64,000 bases of DNA from an uncultured Prevotella sp. (GTDB lineage: Bacteria; Bacteroidota; Bacteroidia; Bacteroidales; Bacteroidaceae), in assembly GCA_902497035.1 (NCBI GenBank), contig CABVDL010000001.1:34236-98235 (forward strand), read 5' to 3'. Positions 1 to 7,062 of the stretch are shown here, piece by piece. Both the position numbers and the translations under genes were made by a program. The stretch's first letter is position 1, and every line of letters starts with the position of its first letter. The notes under the pieces were generated by a model. The model was given only the letters and a program-made list of their open reading frames with translations, had not been told where the DNA came from and made no database searches.

Positions 1-1
1 T

Positions 2-1417
2 GGCAACGACTACATCACAACGTATCAGTATGAGATGCAGCTCATCGGCAGCGCATCCAGTGAGGTGAAAGAGTACGAGGACGACGCACGCTTTCACCGC
101 GCCTATACCAATGCCGAGCTACAGGATCTGCTTGTCAACCACTTCGGACAGAAGACCAGCACCATCGGCAACCTGCTGCTTACGGTGACGGCGTCGTTTG
201 AGGGACCAACACTCGTTGTCCCCGACATTGCCACAAAGACCATCCGCGTGAAGACCTATGGCCCGAAGCAGTTCATGGCCGACCGACTTTTCATGGCCGG
301 CACGGCCGTGGGAAGCAACGATGTTGAGCTGTCGCGCTCAGAGACCGACTCGATGGTCTATACCTATTCGGGCAAGCTCAGCGCCGGAACCATCAACTTC
401 CCCGTGCTGTATGCTGACGATGAGAACGCCATTGGCCCGTCGGCCGACAACACCGCCGTCACCCTTGGAGACATGCCGGCAGTGATCACCTCACGCTCTG
501 AGGCAAAGTCGTGGACCATATCCACCGAGGATACTTACCGCATAACGGTCAATCTGACCAACCACACGGTGAAGATTGTTGCTGTGGGTGCCGTGGTCGA
601 GGCCGACCAGCTATTCCTTGACGGCAGCGCAGTGCCCGGTGGCGCGCAGCTGCAGCTCACGCAAACGCTTGAGAACAGCAGCCTGTATGCCTGGCGCGGG
701 CAGCTCAATGCGGGCAGCCTCTATATTCCGCTTACATTCAACGGTGAGCAGCAAATGGCCATAGTGCCTCTTGCAGCCGACAGCCACGACATCAGTGACG
801 GAAAGTCGCAGTCGTTCTCCCAGACCACTGTCACGGCAGCTGCCGCGTCACGCTACTGGACCATTCCGTCGGCCGGCGTCTACCGTATCGTCGTCAATAC
901 CGACGAGAAGACCGTCACCATCTATTCGCCGGCTACCGACCCGAAGTCAAAGGAGGTGACCTGGAACAATACGACGTTGAAAATCAATCCTTACACCACC
1001 GTCGTCGACACGCTCTACATGTACGGCACGTTCAACGGCTTTGCCCACGACGCGGGTGTCTTCACCGGCTATCAGGACAAGTACATCCTCAAGCAGAGCG
1101 TGGCCAATCCTTACGTGTTTGTCTACAGCGGTGAGGAACTGCCCCGCGGCACGGCCAACGACGAGCGCGGCAACAGCATCACCGGATCGGTGAAGTTCAC
1201 GGTTGACAACACCAACAACAATGTCTATGCCTACGGCTCCACGGCCAGTGCCAAGCGCAACGACCACAACGGCTACCTTTCGCCCGCATTGGGTGAGACA
1301 TCCTCGCTCGTGGCCGGACAAGGAGACAACCGTTATGCTTACTTCATCATCCCTCAGGGCTGCAACTATGTTGTCGTCGATATTGATAAGAAGACGGTCG
1401 TCTTCGGAAAGAAATAA
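2..1417 (+). CDS. SusE/SusF-like surface glycan-binding protein, 5'-truncated
   Basis: The reading frame is open to the left window edge, so the signal peptide and N-terminus are missing. The visible part contains three related beta-sandwich units, each opening with a similar strand (DRLFMAGTAVG, DQLFLDGSAVP, DTLYMYGTFNG) and closing with a strand of the type YRIVVNTDEKTVTIY. This layout is typical of SusE/SusF-type outer-membrane lipoproteins, which hold glycans at the cell surface beside a SusC/SusD transporter. A susCD pair is therefore expected just left of the window, but this is inference. The next gene starts 20 bp downstream on the same strand and is probably co-transcribed. Confident about the general class; the glycan bound cannot be read from the sequence. 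Confidence 0.7.
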   Translation, partial: GNDYITTYQYEMQLIGSASSEVKEYEDDARFHRAYTNAELQDLLVNHFGQKTSTIGNLLLTVTASFEGPTLVVPDIATKTIRVKTYGPKQFMADRLFMAGTAVGSNDVELSRSETDSMVYTYSGKLSAGTINFPVLYADDENAIGPSADNTAVTLGDMPAVITSRSEAKSWTISTEDTYRITVNLTNHTVKIVAVGAVVEADQLFLDGSAVPGGAQLQLTQTLENSSLYAWRGQLNAGSLYIPLTFNGEQQMAIVPLAADSHDISDGKSQSFSQTTVTAAAASRYWTIPSAGVYRIVVNTDEKTVTIYSPATDPKSKEVTWNNTTLKINPYTTVVDTLYMYGTFNGFAHDAGVFTGYQDKYILKQSVANPYVFVYSGEELPRGTANDERGNSITGSVKFTVDNTNNNVYAYGSTASAKRNDHNGYLSPALGETSSLVAGQGDNRYAYFIIPQGCNYVVVDIDKKTVVFGKK

Positions 1418-1437
1418 TCCATTAACAGCATCAATCA

Positions 1438-3042
1438 ATGAAAAAGACATATTCTATTCGTTATGCACTGCTCACTGTGCTGGCCTTGGCCACCTTGCTT
1501 CTTACCGGCACGGCCTGTTCCGACGAAGATGCCGACAGTGTCAGCACCACCAACTGGAACATTGCGGGCAATGCGCTGGTCAACATCAAGCCCGAGCGCT
1601 ACAAGCTGCTCCGCAACCCCATGACGGGATGGGTGATCTATGCCGGCCTCGGCGACGGCATGATTGACGACTTCTGGGAGCAGTACGACAATTTCGAGTC
1701 GTCGGAGGGCAACGTGAGAGTCTCCGACTATGCCAACACGCTGTACGTGCGGGGCGCATGGAGCGACTTCAATCCCAGAGAGGGAGTCTATGTCTGGCAG
1801 GACGACTGCGACACCGTCACGGCCAAGCGTTTCCGCATGCTTGTCAATGGTGCCAGAGAGCGTGGACTGAAGATAGCCTTCACTTTTGTGGTGGATTCGC
1901 GTGACAAACACTACAATTTCACGCCTGCCTACGTGCGAGCTGCCGGCTGCAAGGGCTACGAGACGACCACCGGCAGCGTCAAGGTGTGGTCGCCCTATCC
2001 CGACGACCCGGTCTTCCAGGAGAAATACACTAAGTTCCTCACCGACTTTGCCGCCAAGTACAATGACCCAGACGTCACGCAGTTTGTGAGTGGCTTCGGT
2101 CTCGGCCTGTGGGGCGAGGGCCATACGCTGATTTACTCCACGGGCGACGAGTCGCCCAAGGAGCAGGTCTTTGAGTGGATTTCCGACCTTTTGCCGAAGC
2201 TCTTCACCAAGGTGCCAGTCGTCATCAACTACCACCGTTGCCTGCTTACCACCAAACAATTTGGGGGAGCCAATACCACTGAGGCCGCCGACCTCATCGA
2301 CCGCGCTGTGAGGAAGGGATTTTCTCTGCGCCACGATGCTTTCGGCATGAAATCCTATTACACCACCTGGGAGCGCAGCATCGCCGCCAAATACAAGTAC
2401 GTCCGTCCCATCATCGAGGAGGGCGGCTGGGTGGAGTCGTCTCATGGCAGCTCCATCAAGGGCGATGGTTATGCCAACTATGCGGAGGTGCGCAAGGGCG
2501 AGTTTGACGAGGGCAAGGGTGCCTGCGTCAACATGATGGACCTGCGTTACAGCAGCAATGTAAAGTCTGGGGAGACCCATTCTTGGTTCAACTCGGCCTT
2601 CAGCCTCGTCAAGGAGTTTGTTGCCGAGGGTGGCTACCGGCTCTATCCCGACCGCATCTCTGTGCCGACAACAGCCAGCACGGGCGGAACCGTCACTTTC
2701 GTGCATCGATGGTCAAATCTCGGATGGGGCTATTGCCCCACCAACCTGCCACAGTGGAACCAGAAATACAAGGTGTGCTTCGCCTTGCTCGACAAATCAA
2801 CCTTGACCCCTGTGTATAAGCATGTGGTCACAGAGCCGTGTCTCAACGAGTGGATTAAAGGCGTCCCAAAGACCTATACCACAACTTTCACCCTCGGCGA
2901 TGTGAAGCCCGGTGATTATGTCTGGGCCGTTGGTCTCGTCGATACGACCGAGGACAATGAGATAGGCTTGCAAATCGCGGCGCGGTCTGAATACCTCACC
3001 ACAGACGGATGGGTGAAACTCTCTGAAGTCTCTGTTAAGTAA
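1438..3042 (+). CDS. TIM-barrel glycoside-hydrolase-like lipoprotein (DUF4832-like)
   Basis: A 534-residue protein with a lipoprotein signal (hydrophobic stretch, then LTGTAC with Cys27 as the likely lipidated residue). The N-terminal two thirds read like a (beta/alpha)8 glycosidase-type barrel: NPMTGWVIY near the start, RGAWSDFNPREG, then FGLGLWGEGH, a stretch that in such barrels often carries an acidic catalytic residue. The C-terminal ~130 residues (from about RLYPDRISVP) form a beta-sandwich with VTFVHRWSNLGWG, resembling DUF4832. Family members sit in polysaccharide-utilisation loci and are presumed glycan-active, but no substrate is known to me. It follows the SusE/F-like gene by 20 bp. 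Function is inferred from fold and context; the DUF assignment is from memory of the pattern. Confidence 0.6.
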   Translation: MKKTYSIRYALLTVLALATLLLTGTACSDEDADSVSTTNWNIAGNALVNIKPERYKLLRNPMTGWVIYAGLGDGMIDDFWEQYDNFESSEGNVRVSDYANTLYVRGAWSDFNPREGVYVWQDDCDTVTAKRFRMLVNGARERGLKIAFTFVVDSRDKHYNFTPAYVRAAGCKGYETTTGSVKVWSPYPDDPVFQEKYTKFLTDFAAKYNDPDVTQFVSGFGLGLWGEGHTLIYSTGDESPKEQVFEWISDLLPKLFTKVPVVINYHRCLLTTKQFGGANTTEAADLIDRAVRKGFSLRHDAFGMKSYYTTWERSIAAKYKYVRPIIEEGGWVESSHGSSIKGDGYANYAEVRKGEFDEGKGACVNMMDLRYSSNVKSGETHSWFNSAFSLVKEFVAEGGYRLYPDRISVPTTASTGGTVTFVHRWSNLGWGYCPTNLPQWNQKYKVCFALLDKSTLTPVYKHVVTEPCLNEWIKGVPKTYTTTFTLGDVKPGDYVWAVGLVDTTEDNEIGLQIAARSEYLTTDGWVKLSEVSVK

Positions 3043-3056
3043 GCCCCTGCTTTATT

Positions 3057-3108
3057 GACAATGTGAGGCGGCTGTCGAGCAATGGTTCGATGGCCGCCAC
3101 CCATTGTC
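3057..3108 (+). terminator. Stem-loop after the SusE/F-TIM-barrel pair
   Basis: Two nested inverted repeats: GACAATG (3057-3063) pairs with CATTGTC (3102-3108), and GGCGGC (3067-3072) pairs with GCCGCC (3093-3098). It starts 14 bp after the preceding stop codon. There is no T-run directly after it, though a T-rich stretch follows near 3161-3178. Termination or 3'-end protection is inferred. Confidence 0.45.
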
Positions 3109-3241
3109 GCAAATATTGTTTGCAGCCGGCATCAGGCTGTCCACTACTGGTGCCATAAGATTTTTTTTTATTTTTTTCCTATAGCTTTTCTTTTGGTTTG
3201 CGTCGTTTTTATTGTAATCTTCAAAACCTTCAATAAAACTT

Positions 3242-5203
3242 ATGGGAAATAAACTCTTTACTTTTTTGTTTGCCGCCATGCTCCCCGCAATGGGTGCAAT
3301 GGCCACGGACCATTATGTAAGCGTCAATGGAAGCGGTACCCTGGATGGCAGTTCGTGGGACAACGCGCTGTCCTTTGCCACTTTCTGTGACAATGTCAAC
3401 AGTTATGAAAACGGCGACACGTTTTACTTTGCCGGCGGCACCTATTATGCCACTTTAAAGACACCAACTGCCATCACCAAAGGCTACACGTTTGTCGGCG
3501 GTTTCAACCCTGCACTGACCGGCACGGAGCATGCCACTCCGGCCTATCCCTCTTCCACCCCGACCATCTTCTCGGGCGACGTCAACAAGAACGGCTTGTT
3601 AGATGCGGCAGATGCCAAATATTGCATGTATGTGATCACCACTACGGCTAAGACATCTCCCACATTGAAGCCCTTTGTTATTCAGGGCATAGATTTTACA
3701 GGCTGTTATGACGCCGAAGAAAAAAGCAAGACACATGGAGGCCTCTTTGTGGAAAACAGTTATGACGTTACCTTGAAGAACTGCCGTTTCTATGGCAATA
3801 AGTGTGTCAGTCCTGACGAATATGGCGGTATGGCACTTACCGCATACCGCAGCACGGTCTTCGTGCAGGACTGTGAATTCACCAACAACACTGCCTACCA
3901 GCGTGGCGGAGCGGTCTATGTGCATAGTAATGCCTCCACAAAAGGTCTGACTGTCTTCGAGCGTTGTCTTTTCTCGGGCAATAAGGTAACTGCTGAGAGC
4001 AGTCCTCTCGGTAGTGCAGTCAACTATACGCATGGCCCGGGCTTATGGTTGGTCAACTGCACGGTGACCAACAACACAGCCCAGTCGGGGGGGGCAATCT
4101 ATGTAAATGGTGCTGACGATACCTACAGCAGAGACACTTACGTCATTGGCAGCACCATCGCCGGCAACACTGGCGGCAACCAGATCAATATGTCGCAGGG
4201 TGCTCGTCTCTTTATAGCTGACTCGTATGTAGTTGGCAGTGAGGACGACGGTTCCATAGACAAGGCTGCCATTGCCATCACCGGCGATAAGGAATCAGAC
4301 AAGTTCAGCATTGTCTCCAAGGGACGCAACATCATCGGCGGCTATGCCAATCAGGTTGCTGATGCTGTCCATGTACCTTCGTGGGACAAGACCGACAGGC
4401 AGGGCAGCGACAACCTCTACAGCACCGTGTTCGGCACCAACAGTCTGACCAATGGGGTTATCACTCCTGTTGTAAAGACCTTGGGCTATGAGGGCACCGC
4501 CCTGAAGACGGCAGTTACTGACGCAGGGTGGGATGTCAAGACGGCTCGGGTCGATGTGACCGTTGACCAGAAGAGCGTGATGCGTGGGGCCAATGTCACG
4601 GCCGGAGCCTATGCAGTGACAGTCGGATCTGTATCGGTCCCGTTCAATGACGGTTTCACTTATACCACCTATTCCAGCACCAGTGCTCTGGACTTCACCT
4701 CCAGCACCAATCTCAAGGCTTATGTGGCCTCGGCTGTGAGCGACGGGACAGTCTCATTTATACAAGTGGATGTTGTACCCGCCAACACCGGCATACTGGT
4801 TGAGCGTACCGATGGCAATACGACTGCCGGAACCTATGATGTAGCAGTGACCGACGAAACGGTCGATGCACCTGCCACCAATTACCTTAATGCCGTCACC
4901 TCCACGACAACCGTTACTTCGGGTTATGTCTATGGCAACGGCACCGAGGGCATCGCTTTCTATAGAATTGGTGACAGCGGCTATACCATTCCGGCCGGCA
5001 AGGCCTATCTCTCGGCTTCTGCATCAGAATCAGCCTCGGCCAAGGCCCTGCGGCTGGAGTTCGGACAGGCAACTGGTATCGCAGAGGTGAGCGTCAACCG
5101 ACAGGGCTGCACGACGGTCTATAATCTCGCTGGTCAGGCCTTCTCGAAGGCTGGTGCCAAAGGCATTTACATCATCAACGGAAAAAAATACATCAAAAAA
5201 TAA
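3242..5203 (+). CDS. Secreted right-handed parallel beta-helix protein, paralogue 1
   Basis: A 653-residue exported protein with signal peptide (KLFTFLFAAMLPAMGAMA). Residues ~22-440 have the repetitive short-strand pattern of a right-handed parallel beta-helix (DUF1565/pectate-lyase-like), including FVGGFNPALTG, VFVQDCEFTNN, RGGAVYV and LWLVNCTVTNN. A Ca-binding-type loop, DVNKNGLLDAAD, sits at about residue 117. Residues ~460-600 form a separate beta-rich region absent from the neighbour at 5544-7061. The protein ends VYNLAGQ...KGIYIINGKKYIKK, a short tail common on secreted Prevotella proteins. Beta-helix proteins of polysaccharide loci may be lyases, other glycan-active enzymes or binding proteins; no catalytic residues could be assigned. 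The first ~115 residues are nearly identical to those of 5544-7061, so the two arose by tandem duplication. Confidence 0.75.
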   Translation: MGNKLFTFLFAAMLPAMGAMATDHYVSVNGSGTLDGSSWDNALSFATFCDNVNSYENGDTFYFAGGTYYATLKTPTAITKGYTFVGGFNPALTGTEHATPAYPSSTPTIFSGDVNKNGLLDAADAKYCMYVITTTAKTSPTLKPFVIQGIDFTGCYDAEEKSKTHGGLFVENSYDVTLKNCRFYGNKCVSPDEYGGMALTAYRSTVFVQDCEFTNNTAYQRGGAVYVHSNASTKGLTVFERCLFSGNKVTAESSPLGSAVNYTHGPGLWLVNCTVTNNTAQSGGAIYVNGADDTYSRDTYVIGSTIAGNTGGNQINMSQGARLFIADSYVVGSEDDGSIDKAAIAITGDKESDKFSIVSKGRNIIGGYANQVADAVHVPSWDKTDRQGSDNLYSTVFGTNSLTNGVITPVVKTLGYEGTALKTAVTDAGWDVKTARVDVTVDQKSVMRGANVTAGAYAVTVGSVSVPFNDGFTYTTYSSTSALDFTSSTNLKAYVASAVSDGTVSFIQVDVVPANTGILVERTDGNTTAGTYDVAVTDETVDAPATNYLNAVTSTTTVTSGYVYGNGTEGIAFYRIGDSGYTIPAGKAYLSASASESASAKALRLEFGQATGIAEVSVNRQGCTTVYNLAGQAFSKAGAKGIYIINGKKYIKK

Positions 5204-5210
5204 AAGCACC

Positions 5211-5381
5211 ATGAACAAGATAAATTACCAAAAGCCTCTGACCAGATTACACAGAGTTGACTATGGACATGTGATTGCATCGTCCGACCTCACGGTTAAG
5301 ACAACGGAAAAGACGGTAGACAACAGTTCGACTGGCTTTACACTTGGTGCTAAAATCTGGCACCAGGATGATGGGGAATAA
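5211..5381 (+). CDS. Small protein (56 aa), unknown function
   Basis: ATG at 5211 lies 7 bp after the stop of the upstream beta-helix gene and the frame runs to TAA at 5379-5381, giving 56 residues. The N-terminus (KINYQKPLTRLHRVDYGHVI then ASSD) resembles the very abundant short Bacteroidales proteins with a (Y)xKP...hydrophobic...AxS pattern; their role is unknown to me. The C-terminal half is polar (TVKTTEKTVDNSSTG). No signal peptide or transmembrane segment is visible. Tight spacing after the gene and a hairpin 62 bp downstream suggest it is translated from the same mRNA. It could be a chance frame, but position and start favour a real gene. Confidence 0.5.
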   Translation: MNKINYQKPLTRLHRVDYGHVIASSDLTVKTTEKTVDNSSTGFTLGAKIWHQDDGE

Positions 5382-5443
5382 TGTCCACATCGCTTCAAGG
5401 CTTCAATAGGATATCACGTTTTTAGGACAATACGATGATAACA

Positions 5444-5482
5444 GATGGATAGCGGTTGCAAGCGGTCTGCCCGCTATCCATC
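5444..5482 (+). terminator. 12-bp perfect stem-loop between the two beta-helix genes
   Basis: GATGGATAGCGG (5444-5455) pairs perfectly with CCGCTATCCATC (5471-5482) across a 15-nt loop. It lies between the small gene at 5211-5381 and the second beta-helix gene. No U-run follows, so it may act as an mRNA processing or stability element rather than a classical terminator. Confidence 0.45.
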
Positions 5483-5543
5483 ATTCAGAATTTAATGAAA
5501 CGATGCGTTAACAAGGTCAATCAATCTCAAAACATAAAAGCTT

Positions 5544-7061
5544 ATGAAATCGAAACTCTTTACTTTATTGTTTGCCGCTATGCTCCCCGCAATGGGCGCA
5601 ATGGCCACGGACCATTATGTCAGCGTCTATGGAAGCGGTACCCAGGACGGCAGTTCGTGGGACAACGCACTGCCCTTTGCCATTTTCTACGCCAATGTCA
5701 ACAGTTATGACAACGGTGACACGTTTTACTTTGCCGGCGGCACCTATTATGCCACTTCAAAGACACCCACAGCCATCACTAACGGCTACACGTTTGTCGG
5801 CGGTTTCGACCCTGCACTGACCGGCACGGAGCATGCCACTCCGGCCTATCCCTCATCCACTCCGACCATCTTTTCAGGCGACGTTAATCATAACGACAAG
5901 CAGGATGCTGAGGATGCCAGCCGCTTCCTTGCGCTGAAGACCGACACAAAGAAAGGCGGCGAAACGCAAAAGCCATTCACCATCCAGGGCATTGAGTTTA
6001 CCAACTGCTTTGATTCAACCTCAACCAAGACGCATGGTGCCGTGCAGCTCAACAACTGTTATGACGTGACCATTAAGAACTGCCGCTTCTACAACAACAA
6101 TACGCCAATTTCAGGCTATGGCGGTATGGCACTCACCTCTTACCGAAGTACGGTTTTTGTACAGGACTGTGAGTTTACCGACAACGCTGCCGTGCAGCGT
6201 GGTGGAGCCGTTTATGTATGGGTTGACGGTACTGACTATACCAAGGGCTATACGGTGTTTGAGCGTTGTCAGTTCTCCGGCAACAAGGTGACTGATGAGA
6301 GCAAACCCCTTGGCAGTGCCATCTTCTACAGCCATGGTCCTGCGCTCTGGCTGGTCAATTGCACTATCACGGGCAATGACGCGCCCTCGGGTGGTGCTGT
6401 CTTTGTCAATGGTGCCGACCCGAACTGGCGCCGTGAGACCTACGTCATCGGCAGCACCATCGCCGGCAACACTGGCGGCAACCAGATCAATATGTCGCAG
6501 GGTGCCCGCCTTTTCCTTGCCGACTCTTATATCGTAGGCAACGAGGACGACGGAACGACGGCCAAGGCGGCCATCGCTGTCACAGGCACATCAGAAAAGG
6601 ACGAATTCAGCATTGTCTCCAAGGGACGTAACATCATAGGCGGCTATGCCAACCAGGTTGCTGATGCTGCCCATGTGCCTTCTTGGGACACGACCGACAG
6701 GCAGGGCAGCGACAACATCTACAGCACTGTGTTCGGCACCAACAGCCTGAGCGATGGGGTTATCACTCCTATTGTAAAAACCTTGGGCTATGAGGGCACC
6801 GCGCTGAAGACGGCAGTTACTGACGCAGGGTGGGATGTCGAGACGGCTCGAGTCGATGTGACCGTTGACCAGAAGGGCATGAAGCGCGGGACAGGCACTA
6901 CCGCAGGCGCTTATGCCGTGAACATGACAACGGGCATCGGTGCTGTGACTTCAGCCGGAACTTCCAATGACAGCTATTACACAGTCTCGGGTATCAGGGT
7001 TGCGAAGCCTGCCGCTAAGGGATTGTATATTCACAACGGTAAAGTCGTGATAGTACGGTAA
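5544..7061 (+). CDS. Secreted right-handed parallel beta-helix protein, paralogue 2
   Basis: A 505-residue exported protein, tandem paralogue of 3242-5203. Signal peptide KLFTLLFAAMLPAMGAMA, then the same beta-helix repeat strands (FVQDCEFTDN, RGGAVYVW, LWLVNCTITGN). The Ca-loop position reads DVNHNDKQDAED. Compared with paralogue 1 it lacks the ~140-residue beta-rich domain before the tail and ends YYTVSGIRVA...KGLYIHNGKVVIVR. Several DNA stretches match almost exactly between the copies, for example 56 identical bases starting near 4147 and near 6451. The next gene starts one base after its stop codon, so translation is probably coupled. Enzymatic role unknown; secretion and beta-helix fold are well supported by sequence pattern. 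Confidence 0.75.
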   Translation: MKSKLFTLLFAAMLPAMGAMATDHYVSVYGSGTQDGSSWDNALPFAIFYANVNSYDNGDTFYFAGGTYYATSKTPTAITNGYTFVGGFDPALTGTEHATPAYPSSTPTIFSGDVNHNDKQDAEDASRFLALKTDTKKGGETQKPFTIQGIEFTNCFDSTSTKTHGAVQLNNCYDVTIKNCRFYNNNTPISGYGGMALTSYRSTVFVQDCEFTDNAAVQRGGAVYVWVDGTDYTKGYTVFERCQFSGNKVTDESKPLGSAIFYSHGPALWLVNCTITGNDAPSGGAVFVNGADPNWRRETYVIGSTIAGNTGGNQINMSQGARLFLADSYIVGNEDDGTTAKAAIAVTGTSEKDEFSIVSKGRNIIGGYANQVADAAHVPSWDTTDRQGSDNIYSTVFGTNSLSDGVITPIVKTLGYEGTALKTAVTDAGWDVETARVDVTVDQKGMKRGTGTTAGAYAVNMTTGIGAVTSAGTSNDSYYTVSGIRVAKPAAKGLYIHNGKVVIVR

Positions 7062-7062
7062 T

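Noticed and set aside
1435..2706. Long open frame on the minus strand opposite the TIM-barrel lipoprotein (423 codons)
   Set aside because: It is the antisense shadow of a well-supported lipoprotein gene in GC-rich DNA; its translation has no recognisable motif.
3590..3632. Dockerin module in the beta-helix proteins (DVNKNGLLDAAD, DTNGDGTADAGD)
   Set aside because: Only one Ca-loop per protein, embedded in the beta-helix domain, with no second repeat; it is a conserved loop of this protein family rather than a cellulosome dockerin.
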